Origin: Pseudomonas sp. QS1027
GTDB taxonomy: Bacteria; Pseudomonadota; Gammaproteobacteria; Pseudomonadales; Pseudomonadaceae
Assembly (NCBI RefSeq): GCF_002814235.1
Contig: NZ_PHSU01000004.1
Coordinates: 248,001-312,000, forward strand
Direction: 5' to 3'
DNA: 64,000 nucleotides
This document shows positions 16,626-24,507 of this stretch, in pieces. The notes below the pieces were generated by a model, which did no database searches, was not told the DNA's origin, and was given only the letters and a program-made list of their open reading frames with translations. The stretch's first letter is position 1, and each line of letters opens with the position of its first letter. The translations under genes were made by a program, and so were the position numbers.

Positions 16626-16683
16626 TCTTGCTACAGGTGGGCAAACCAAAGTAGCCAAACCTGGCCGAAAAGTAGAGAAGTAG
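16580..16683 (+). pseudogene. Orphan 3' end of a second rRNase toxin tip
   Basis: In the frame ending at the TAG at 16681, 33 codons read VEMYDRQGKHLGEF to AKPGRKVEK, a near copy of the C-terminus of the toxin at 15929-16030. It starts abruptly at about 16580 with no toxin body. It is followed at 16692 by ATG and six codons that begin like an immunity gene (GAGAGTTT, then ATGTACCTC) and stop at 16710-16712. This is a displaced toxin-tip/immunity module left by recombination. Confidence 0.85.
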
Positions 16684-16731
16684 GAGAGTTTATGTACCTC
16701 TCGCAGGAGTAGGCCTTAACCGTAAGCGTCC

Positions 16732-16758
16732 GCCTAAGTCACCTTGTATGACTTAGGC
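16732..16758. terminator. Hairpin between the toxin module and the NmrA gene
   Basis: A perfect 10-bp stem (GCCTAAGTCA / TGACTTAGGC) with a 7-nt loop lies between the two convergent units. There is no clear T-tract on either strand, so a terminator role is possible but not shown. Confidence 0.45.
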
Positions 16759-16775
16759 CGCCATTGATCAGCCAA

Positions 16776-17690
16776 TCAAGTGTTGTAGGCCCACGTGCCA
16801 GATTTCCCGAGCGCTGCCTCGAAGGCCGGGCGACCAGTTTTGGCAAGCCAGTCGCCGAAGCGTTGCAGGTCGGGAATGATCTTCCAACAACTGTCCAGAT
16901 CGGCCTTGCCTTCGAGGGTTCCGTCGTCCATCAGCTCGGCGAGCTTTCTCAGGAAGGGGTTTTGCTCCAGGACCTCCTCGGAAAAACGTGCATAGCTGAT
17001 CGGAAAGCCCGCCCTCTGTGTAAACGTGGCTTCCAGGTCTTTACCCGTTACCGTATCGCTCGCGATGTCGAGCGTCTTTCCACTGAATTGCAGCTTATCC
17101 GCGAAGATTGCGGCCACGAACTTGCCGATGTCTTCCACTGCAACGAGTTGCATTGCCTGATCAGGCTTCATGAAGAAGTTGAAGCGACCTTCGTCCAGTC
17201 CAAAGCCAGGCATTACCAGCATTTCCATGAAGCACGCCGGTCGAATAATGGTCGCTGTGATCGGCAGTGTGCGGATATGTGCTTCGATATGAGCCTTGCT
17301 ATCGAAATGGCCCATGCCCGTTGGCTTTTCGCCTACGGCTCCCCCCGAACTATAAACAAAATGGTCGATGCCGTTTTCAACGGCCAGATCAGCGACAACA
17401 CGGCCAAAACGGGTCTCGTCCTCGTCGCTCACAGTCCCACCCGGTGAACTGGGCTGAACGCTGAAGACACCGTGCATGCCCTGCATCGCCCTTCGGATCG
17501 ACTCCCTATCATTGAAGTCGCCTTGAATCAGCTCAACGCCGGATGCTTGAAGCGACTCAGCCTTCGAGGAAGCAGGATCGCGGACAAGTGCGCGAACCCG
17601 CCAACCGTCCTTGAGAAGCGCGCAGGCGACTGACCCTCCTTGCTGACCCGTTGCCCCGAAAACCAGGATTGAACCTTTAGTGCCTGACAT
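16776..17690 (-). CDS. NmrA-like NAD(P)-binding protein
   Basis: A 304-residue atypical SDR. It has the nucleotide-binding start ILVFGATGQQGGSVA (residues about 7-21), RALVRDP, GDFNDRESI and the late NmrA-like substrate region (VEDIGKFVAAIFADK). The active-site Tyr motif YxxxK is absent, as is usual in the NmrA group, whose members act as redox sensors or quinone-type reductases. The ATG at 17690 has GAGGG 8 nt upstream and is preferred over an in-frame start 24 bp earlier. It is divergent from an HxlR regulator, a pairing often seen for quinone or electrophile response. Confidence 0.88.
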   Translation of the reverse strand: MSGTKGSILVFGATGQQGGSVACALLKDGWRVRALVRDPASSKAESLQASGVELIQGDFNDRESIRRAMQGMHGVFSVQPSSPGGTVSDEDETRFGRVVADLAVENGIDHFVYSSGGAVGEKPTGMGHFDSKAHIEAHIRTLPITATIIRPACFMEMLVMPGFGLDEGRFNFFMKPDQAMQLVAVEDIGKFVAAIFADKLQFSGKTLDIASDTVTGKDLEATFTQRAGFPISYARFSEEVLEQNPFLRKLAELMDDGTLEGKADLDSCWKIIPDLQRFGDWLAKTGRPAFEAALGKSGTWAYNT

Positions 17691-17790
17691 GAAATGACCC
17701 TCGTGAACATCCAAGGGTTACCAATATATACTGATGAAAAGGCACCACAAGACGGCACATTTTTCACCCTCAAGCACACGGATGATACTC

Positions 17791-18216
17791 ATGGAAAAGC
17801 TAATAAATGGCCGCCCTTATCAGGAAACTGAACAAGGCCCGCGTTTCAAGCCGTGTGCTCCCAACGGTGTGCTGGCGAGGCTCGGTGACAAGTGGACGAT
17901 TCTTGTCCTGTCACATTTGGCGGTGGCGCCCGGTTACCGGCTTCGTTTCTCAGCTCTCAAGAGCGGGATCGTGGGAATCACACAGCGCATGCTGACGCTA
18001 ACCGTTCGTAACCTTGAGCGCGATGGACTTTTGGTGCGGCATTACTTTCCAGAAGTGCCTCCACGCGTTGAGTATGAGTTGACGGAGATGGGGGCGAGCA
18101 TGCTTCCTGCTCTGGAGGGTTTTACCTCATGGATCAGGGAGAATTGGCCCAATATAGAGGGCTGCCGTCAGGCTTATGATACGAAGCACGAGCTCAACCG
18201 AGAACCTGGCGAATGA
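17791..18216 (+). CDS. HxlR-family transcriptional regulator
   Basis: A winged-HTH protein of about 141 residues of the HxlR/MarR-like group. The family start CAPNGVLARLGDKWTILVLSHL is followed by RLRFSALKSGIVGITQRMLTLTVRNLERDGLL and the wing VEYELTEMG. The Cys near the N-terminus (KPCAPN) is at the place of the redox Cys in HypR/YodB-type sensors. An upstream ATG at 17782 is also possible. It faces away from the NmrA-like gene 100 bp away and probably represses it. Confidence 0.88.
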   Translation: MEKLINGRPYQETEQGPRFKPCAPNGVLARLGDKWTILVLSHLAVAPGYRLRFSALKSGIVGITQRMLTLTVRNLERDGLLVRHYFPEVPPRVEYELTEMGASMLPALEGFTSWIRENWPNIEGCRQAYDTKHELNREPGE

Positions 18217-18342
18217 CACCCGATCTGTTGAGGGAGCCGCCACATTCGCGACTAAACGAAGGGGTGGCGGCCGTACGCAGGTTCGTCGACCGGTGATCAG
18301 GAAACCCGGCGCACTGAAGTGTCTTGCGCACGACCACCATAA

Positions 18343-18660
18343 AAACGGATCGAGGCTGGGCATCTGGATGCCGTTTGTGCCGCCGCCGCCCAATACAACA
18401 TTGCCGTCATGCTCGGTTGTATCGAACGGCCGGCGGATCGCGGCGGTTACAGCGTGTATTGCTCACGGGTGTATATCGGACCGGACGGTGTCATTGGTTC
18501 TGTGCATCGCAAGCTGATGCCAACCTATGAAGAACGCCTGACGTGGTCGCCAGGCGATGGGCACGGTCTGCGGGTTCATCCACTCGATGCCTTTACCGTC
18601 GGCGGCCTCAATTGCTTTGAAAACTGGATGGGCATTTCGGAAATGATGCTTCACCGCTGA
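18343..18660 (+). pseudogene. Nitrilase (C-N hydrolase) internal fragment
   Basis: An open frame after a TAA at 18340 encodes a nitrilase middle part: HLDAVCAAAAQYNIAVMLGC, VYIGPDGVIGSVHRKLMPTYEERLTWSPGDG and GGLNCFENWMG. The catalytic Lys (RKLMPTYEE) and Cys (NCFENW) are present, but the N-terminal third with the catalytic Glu and everything after the Cys region are missing. It ends at a stop at 18658. The 120 bp before it hold nothing recognisable. Confidence 0.85.
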
Positions 18661-18771
18661 TGGTTTGATCCGATGATTCTTGACCTGCGACTGACTCTGG
18701 CATAGCTTCCCCGCCCGCTGTAACTGCCCCTCCATATCTCTCTCATCCGGGCTTCGCAAAAGGACTTGTTC

Positions 18772-20235
18772 ATGAGCCGCACGTATTGCGTCGCCTTGCT
18801 GGCGTGGCTACTGCCTGCCAGCTTGCTGGCTTCGGAAACCTCCTCATTCACTTCGAATCGAGCTGACCTGCTGTCGGTTTATCGAGAGGCCGTGACGCAC
18901 AACAGCGAACTGGCAGCGGCACGCGCTGGATTTGAAGCACAATCGGAAGCCGTTCCCCAGGCTTGGGCCAATCTGTTGCCGGCGATCAGCACCAGCGCAA
19001 ATATCGAGTCGACTCGTCTGGATCGTGATTCACCACAGCTGACACGTGAGCGCAGCGGCACCACCTACCAAGCCAACCTGAAACAGCCCTTGTTTCATGT
19101 GGAATCGTGGTTCGGCTTGAAAGCAGCCCAGGCGAGCACCTCACAGGCCGCTGCCGAACTCTCGGCGACGGAGCAGGAACTGATCCTGAAAACAGCGGAA
19201 ACCTACTTCGAAACGCTACGGGCGACCGACACCCACGCAGCGTCCGAAGCGGAGGAGGCCGCACTCAAGCAGCAGATGGACCAGGCACGTGGACGCCTGA
19301 AAGGGGGGATGTCGAGCATTACCGACGTCCTTGATGCCGAGGCCGCCTATGACAATGCTCAAGCCAACCGCGAACTCGCCGCACGCAAGGTCGATGACGC
19401 GTTTGAGCAACTGGTGCGCCTGACCAATCACGAATACGTGAGCATTGAAGGTGTACGGCACCAACTGCCGGTGCTTTCGCCTATTCCTGAGGACGCCAAG
19501 CTTTGGGTCGATACCGCGGTGAAGCAAAACCTCAAGCTTCAGGCGAGCAACCTGGCGGTTCAAGCTGCGGAAGAAACGCTCCACCAGCGACAAGCCGGGC
19601 ATGCACCGACCGTGGATGCCGTGGCGTCGTACCGTAAGGGGGACAACGATAGTTTTGGCTACAGCAACCCGAGCGACATTGGTCGAAACGATTACGGGGG
19701 CAACGTCGCCCAGAGTTCTATCGCGGTTGAAGTGAGTATCCCGCTGTACAGCGGTGGCCGGGTCAGCTCCCAGGCACGGGAGGCTTACAAGAGACTGAGC
19801 CAGAGCGAGGAGCAGAGGGAAGGGCAACGCCGGGAGGTGGTGCTCAATACCCGTAACTTTTACCGTGCGGTGAACTCGGACATCGAGCAGATCCGAGCCC
19901 GTAAAAAGACCATTCTTTCCGCCCAGGGCTCATTGAAGGCGACCAAGGTGGGGGCAGATATCGGAATCCGTAACACCGTGGATGTGCTCAACGCTCAACG
20001 GCAGCTCTTCACCTCGGTGCGGGATTACAACAACGCTCGTTACGATTACATCCTCAATAACCTGCGGTTGAAGCAGTCGGCGGGCACCCTCAGCCCGTCG
20101 GATCTGCAAAGTCTTACCCAGTTCCTAAAACCGGACTACGACCCGCGTCGCGATTTTCTGCCTCCAGAACTGACCAGCATGGGGGGTGATCAGCAGCGTC
20201 CGCCTTCGGTCGATCGCGGTGTCAAAGGCCTATGA
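18772..20235 (+). CDS. TolC-family outer-membrane protein of a type I secretion system
   Basis: A 487-residue protein with a signal peptide (residues 1-20, ALLAWLLPASLLA), then the two OEP repeats typical of TolC: alternating long helices (LLSVYREAVTHNSELAAARA; a second half from about residue 245) and beta segments such as SIAVEVSIPLYSGG. The late LRLKQSAGTLSPSDL is family-typical. It forms the trimeric outer-membrane channel. ATG 18772 follows AGGA. It is the first gene of the type I locus, 169 bp before the ABC gene. Confidence 0.93.
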   Translation: MSRTYCVALLAWLLPASLLASETSSFTSNRADLLSVYREAVTHNSELAAARAGFEAQSEAVPQAWANLLPAISTSANIESTRLDRDSPQLTRERSGTTYQANLKQPLFHVESWFGLKAAQASTSQAAAELSATEQELILKTAETYFETLRATDTHAASEAEEAALKQQMDQARGRLKGGMSSITDVLDAEAAYDNAQANRELAARKVDDAFEQLVRLTNHEYVSIEGVRHQLPVLSPIPEDAKLWVDTAVKQNLKLQASNLAVQAAEETLHQRQAGHAPTVDAVASYRKGDNDSFGYSNPSDIGRNDYGGNVAQSSIAVEVSIPLYSGGRVSSQAREAYKRLSQSEEQREGQRREVVLNTRNFYRAVNSDIEQIRARKKTILSAQGSLKATKVGADIGIRNTVDVLNAQRQLFTSVRDYNNARYDYILNNLRLKQSAGTLSPSDLQSLTQFLKPDYDPRRDFLPPELTSMGGDQQRPPSVDRGVKGL

Positions 20236-20404
20236 GATAAGCGTTTTCGCCAATTGTTTGTTTATGTGTCTGTTTGTATCAGCTTGTTACATATGATGTC
20301 GCATTGCCCTTTTTCTGTTGGGTCCAATCCGCCTATGATCAGCAACCCTGGGCCTCATGGCTTAAAAATCAGGTTTCAAAGCGATTCAGCAAGGATGCGG
20401 TTGT

Positions 20405-22549
20405 ATGCACGGACAGGGCGAGGGGGCTGCTCAGCCTTCTGATACGCTTGATACGGGGTTGGCCTGTCTGGTCATGCTGGCACGCTTTCACAGCGTTGCC
20501 GCATCGGCAGAGCAATTGGCCCACGAATATGTGGCCCAAGGGCAGCAGTTCGGTAAGGCAGAGATACTGCTGGCCTCCCGTCAGCTTCAACTGAAATCCA
20601 AATCAGTTCGTAGCAAATTTGATCGTCTCCCGCAAACACCGTTGCCAGCGATTGCCTGTGCAGACGATGGCAGCTACTTCATCATTGCCCGGGTCGATCA
20701 GGACAAGATCCTGATTCACGACCCGCGGGCGCAGCGCCCTCAGGTTCTTACCGCTGACGAGTTGAAAGCTCGTTGGAGCGGCGAGTTGATCCTCATCCGA
20801 TCGCAAACCTCCCAAGCGGGAGAGGTCTCCCGGTTCGATTTCACCTGGTTTATCCCAGCCATCGTGAAATACCGAAAGCTGCTGGGCGAGGTGATGCTCG
20901 TTTCCTTTGTCTTGCAGATTTTCTCCTTGCTCACCCCCCTGTTTTTCCAGGTGGTGATGGACAAGGTGCTGGTTCATCACGGACTCACGACGCTCGATGT
21001 TGTGGCTGTCGGTCTCTTGGGGATCATGCTGTTCGAGTCGACGTTGAGTGGCTTGCGCAGCTACGTTTTTGCTCATACTGCGAGCCGGATCGATGTCGAA
21101 CTGGGCTCACGACTGTTCCGTCACCTGATCACCTTGCCCCTGGCCTACTTTCAGGCGCGTCGGGTGGGAGACTCGGTCGCCCGGGTTCGTGAGCTGGAAA
21201 ATATTCGCAGCTTTCTGACTGGCAACGCCATCACCCTGTTGCTCGACGTATTGTTCTCCGTGGTCTTTATTGCCGTGATGTTCTTTTACAGCGGCTGGTT
21301 GACCTTGATCGTGTTGGTCTCGCTGCCGCTTTACGTGATTGTGTCGGTGTTTATCACGCCGCTGCTCAGGGCCAGGCTGAATGAGAGCTTTGCGCGCGGT
21401 GCCGAGAACCAGGCATTCCTGGTCGAAACGATCAATGGCATCGACACGTTGAAATCGATGGCTGTTGAGCCTCAGATCACCCGCAAATGGGACAACCAGT
21501 TGGCCGCCTATGTGGCCGCTGGATTCAAAACCCAAACCCTGTCGACGATCGCCAATGAAAGTGTCTCGCTGATTGGCAAACTGGTCACGGTGGCGACCCT
21601 CTGGCTGGGCGCGCGGCTGGTGATCGACGGGCAATTGTCCGTAGGCCAGTTGGTCGCGTTCAATATGCTCGCCGGGCGTGTCGCACAACCGATCATGCGC
21701 TTGGCTCAGCTGTGGACCAACTTCCAGCAAACCGGTGTTTCGGTGCAGCGCCTGGGCGACATCCTCAATAGCCGAACCGAACTGTCCCAGGCGACGCGCA
21801 GTGCGTTGCCCACGCTCAAGGGACGCGTGGAGTTCGATCAGGTTCAGTTCCGCTATCGCCCAGATGGTTCCGAAGTGCTGCGAGGCGTCAGCCTGGTGAT
21901 CGAGGCCGGGGAGGTGATTGGTGTCGTCGGTCGTTCGGGATCCGGCAAGAGTACCTTGACCCGTCTGCTCCAGCGCCTCTACGTACCTGAGCGCGGACGG
22001 GTGCTGGTCGATGGCATGGACCTGGCGCTGGCCGATGTTTCCTCGTTACGTCGCCAGATCGGTGTTGTTTTGCAAGACAACATGCTGTTCGCCCGCAGCA
22101 TCCGCGAAAACATCGTACTGACCGATCCTGGGGCCCCTCTGGAGGCTGTCATGCAGGCGGCGAAGATGGCCGGTGCCCACGAGTTCATTCTTGAACTGCC
22201 TGAAGGCTACGACACGGTAGTCGGGGAGCATGGGGCTTCGCTGTCCGGCGGCCAGCGTCAGCGCGTGGCCATCGCCCGAGCCCTGATCGGCAATCCCCGA
22301 ATCCTGATTTTCGACGAAGCGACCAGTGCGCTGGACTATGAGTCGGAACGGATCATTCAGCAAAACATGCAGGCGATCTGCAAGGGCCGGACAGTGATCA
22401 TCATTGCTCACCGGTTGTCCGCCGTGCGCGATGCGAACCGGATCATCGTGATGGACCGTGGTCAGATCGTCGAGCAGGGTACTCACGCTGAACTGCTGGC
22501 CCACCAGGCCGGCCATTACTCGCGACTGCACCGCTTACAACAAGGATAA
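20405..22549 (+). CDS. Type I secretion ABC transporter (HlyB-like)
   Basis: The 714-residue half-transporter is close to HlyB along its length. The N-terminal C39-like domain (residues about 10-130) has Thr where the peptidase has its catalytic Cys (DTGLACLVML), so it docks the substrate instead of cutting it. Six membrane helices follow (about 155-430; FTWFIPAIVKYRKL opens the region). The ATPase has Walker A GRSGSGKST (about 507), LSGGQRQR and Walker B ILIFDEATSALD (about 632) with the H-loop AHRLSAV. It powers one-step export of the RTX protein encoded 2 kb downstream. The HlyD gene starts 6 bp after its stop. Confidence 0.95.
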   Translation: MHGQGEGAAQPSDTLDTGLACLVMLARFHSVAASAEQLAHEYVAQGQQFGKAEILLASRQLQLKSKSVRSKFDRLPQTPLPAIACADDGSYFIIARVDQDKILIHDPRAQRPQVLTADELKARWSGELILIRSQTSQAGEVSRFDFTWFIPAIVKYRKLLGEVMLVSFVLQIFSLLTPLFFQVVMDKVLVHHGLTTLDVVAVGLLGIMLFESTLSGLRSYVFAHTASRIDVELGSRLFRHLITLPLAYFQARRVGDSVARVRELENIRSFLTGNAITLLLDVLFSVVFIAVMFFYSGWLTLIVLVSLPLYVIVSVFITPLLRARLNESFARGAENQAFLVETINGIDTLKSMAVEPQITRKWDNQLAAYVAAGFKTQTLSTIANESVSLIGKLVTVATLWLGARLVIDGQLSVGQLVAFNMLAGRVAQPIMRLAQLWTNFQQTGVSVQRLGDILNSRTELSQATRSALPTLKGRVEFDQVQFRYRPDGSEVLRGVSLVIEAGEVIGVVGRSGSGKSTLTRLLQRLYVPERGRVLVDGMDLALADVSSLRRQIGVVLQDNMLFARSIRENIVLTDPGAPLEAVMQAAKMAGAHEFILELPEGYDTVVGEHGASLSGGQRQRVAIARALIGNPRILIFDEATSALDYESERIIQQNMQAICKGRTVIIIAHRLSAVRDANRIIVMDRGQIVEQGTHAELLAHQAGHYSRLHRLQQG

Positions 22550-22555
22550 GTTGTC

Positions 22556-23980
22556 ATGAGCCAACCTTCGGCAGGTCGAGAGCTGTTTCGACGTTATCGC
22601 CATGTCTGGAAGCAGGCGTGGGGGCAGCGCAAGTTGTTGGACGCACCCGCGCGCCTTTCCCATGAGGTGCAGTTTTTACCGGCTGCATTGGCCTTGCAGG
22701 ACCAACCGGTTCACCCCGCACCACGTTACATACAGTGGACCATCATGTTGTTCGCCGTGTTGGCGTTGCTCTGGGCCATCCTCGGGGAAATCGATGTGGT
22801 GGCGACGGCCACCGGCAAGGTTGTTGCCAGTGGTAAGAGTAAAACCATCCAGCCCAGTGAGGTGGCGGTGGTCAAATCGATTCGAGTCCACGATGGACAA
22901 CTGGTCAAGGCGGGCGATGTCCTGGTGGAACTGGACACCAGCATGACCGGTGCAGACATCAAGCGTTTGAAGAGCGATCTGCTGGCCGCTGAGGTTGACA
23001 GCGCGCGGGCAACGGCCTTGATTGAATCCATTCGGACGGGCAAAGAGCCCGGTTCTTTGGCTGGGCACATCCCTCAAGCGGCTCCCGAGCAGGAGATGGC
23101 GGCGCAGCGCTGGTTGCAAGGCCAGTATCAGGAACTGCGCAGTTCCCTGGAGCAAATCGATGCCGAAGTTGAACAACGCTCTGCCGAGATTCAGTCCACC
23201 AGGGCAACGCTGGCGTCCTTGCAGAAAACACTCCCTATCGCTCGCCGCCTGGCCGAGGACTATCAGCAGTTACTTGAGCAGCAGTACGTCCCTCGCCATG
23301 CCTATCTTGAAAAGCAACAGGCGCTGTTGGACCAGGAGCGGGATATGGCCGTGCAGCAGTCCCGATTGGCTGAAGTCAGTGCTTCGAAAAAAGAGGCCGA
23401 GCGCAGAAGGCAAGTCCTGCTCGCCCAAACCCGCCGAACGATGCTGGACCTACAGCAACAGTCTGAGCAGAAAGCAGCCTCGCTGGTGCAGGAACTGAGT
23501 AAGGCGGAGCAGCGTGATCACCTGATGAGTTTGACGGCACCCGTGGATGGGACGGTTCAGCAACTGGATGTGCATACCGTCGGTGGGGTGGTCACTGCAG
23601 CACAACCCTTGATGGTCATCGCGCCGAGTGATCAGCCGGTTGAGGTCGAGGCGATGTTTGAGAACAAGGACATTGGCTTCATTCGGCCGGGACAGCCTGT
23701 CACAGTAAAAATTGAGACTTTCACCTTTACTAAGTACGGCACCGTTGAGGGTGAGGTTGTTACAGTTTCGGATGATGCGATTGAGGATGAAAAACGCGGG
23801 TCTATTTATAGCGCAAGGATTCGGTTGCTCAAAGATGCAGTCGCTGTCCATGGTCAAAACGTTTCACTTTCTCCAGGTATGTCAGTGACGGCCGAGGTGA
23901 AAACGGATCGGCGTAGAGTGATTGAGTATTTTCTTAGTCCATTGCAGCAACATGTTGGTGAAAGTTTAAGGGAACGTTGA
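22556..23980 (+). CDS. Type I secretion membrane-fusion protein (HlyD-like)
   Basis: A 474-residue adaptor with one membrane helix at about residues 58-78 (YIQWTIMLFAVLALLWAI), a lipoyl half-motif (KTIQPSEVAVVKSIRVHDGQ), a long coiled coil (about 130-320) and the second lipoyl half (LTAPVDGTVQQLDVHTVGGVV), followed by a beta-barrel domain. It bridges the ABC pump and TolC. It is translationally close to the ABC gene (6 bp). Codon use changes inside the gene: the part after about 23,690 is AT-rich like the downstream genes, while the first 1.1 kb is GC-rich. Confidence 0.93.
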   Translation: MSQPSAGRELFRRYRHVWKQAWGQRKLLDAPARLSHEVQFLPAALALQDQPVHPAPRYIQWTIMLFAVLALLWAILGEIDVVATATGKVVASGKSKTIQPSEVAVVKSIRVHDGQLVKAGDVLVELDTSMTGADIKRLKSDLLAAEVDSARATALIESIRTGKEPGSLAGHIPQAAPEQEMAAQRWLQGQYQELRSSLEQIDAEVEQRSAEIQSTRATLASLQKTLPIARRLAEDYQQLLEQQYVPRHAYLEKQQALLDQERDMAVQQSRLAEVSASKKEAERRRQVLLAQTRRTMLDLQQQSEQKAASLVQELSKAEQRDHLMSLTAPVDGTVQQLDVHTVGGVVTAAQPLMVIAPSDQPVEVEAMFENKDIGFIRPGQPVTVKIETFTFTKYGTVEGEVVTVSDDAIEDEKRGSIYSARIRLLKDAVAVHGQNVSLSPGMSVTAEVKTDRRRVIEYFLSPLQQHVGESLRER

Positions 23981-24027
23981 CGGGCAGTAGCGATTGCATT
24001 GATGACGTTAAAATAATTGAGGTGGAT

Positions 24028-24498
24028 ATGACATTTATCACGTTTTTTCTGGGGATGATTTTGTTTCTGCCGTATTACTGCTTTGGTATTGAGGAGCGGT
24101 TAAAGGCGGAAAAAAAGTTCAGTCCATTCAGCTTCTTTAGAAATATGAAAGGTCGTGGCGGTAAAGGTGGGATTCTTCCTGCCTTCGGAGCTGCGCTCTG
24201 CTGTTTAAGTATGATTTTCTATTTCTATTCCTATTCTGAGGGGGCGCTCAGTGTGGGCGATCAATTGAGATGTGTGTTGGTGGCGTTGTTAGGGGGGGCA
24301 GGCTTTTTTTATGGTTATACCAAAGAGCTGCTCCTCAAAAGAGAGGTCGAAGGGGATGAGGAAGGAGTAGGGGGTGTTTTATCTTCACTTTCTCGAAAGG
24401 AAGTAGGTCGTTCTTTTTTTAAAGCATTTAGAGATGTTGTTTTTATTATACTGTTTTTTGCTTTTTTGTTTTTTTTGAAAAACACATTTTTTGTTTGA
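24028..24498 (+). CDS. Small membrane protein between HlyD and the RTX gene
   Basis: About 156 residues with four hydrophobic segments: FITFFLGMILFLPYYCF, ILPAFGAALCCLSMIFYF, CVLVALLGGAGFFYGY and VVFIILFFAFLFFL. I do not recognise the family. The ATG at 24028 has a GAGGTGG ribosome site; a GTG-type start at 23977 would overlap the HlyD stop. It is AT-rich like the RTX gene that begins 9 bp after its stop, so the two were probably acquired together. Possible roles are self-protection against the RTX protein or an accessory secretion function; neither is shown. Confidence 0.8.
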   Translation: MTFITFFLGMILFLPYYCFGIEERLKAEKKFSPFSFFRNMKGRGGKGGILPAFGAALCCLSMIFYFYSYSEGALSVGDQLRCVLVALLGGAGFFYGYTKELLLKREVEGDEEGVGGVLSSLSRKEVGRSFFKAFRDVVFIILFFAFLFFLKNTFFV

Positions 24499-24507
24499 GA
24501 GGGCGAA

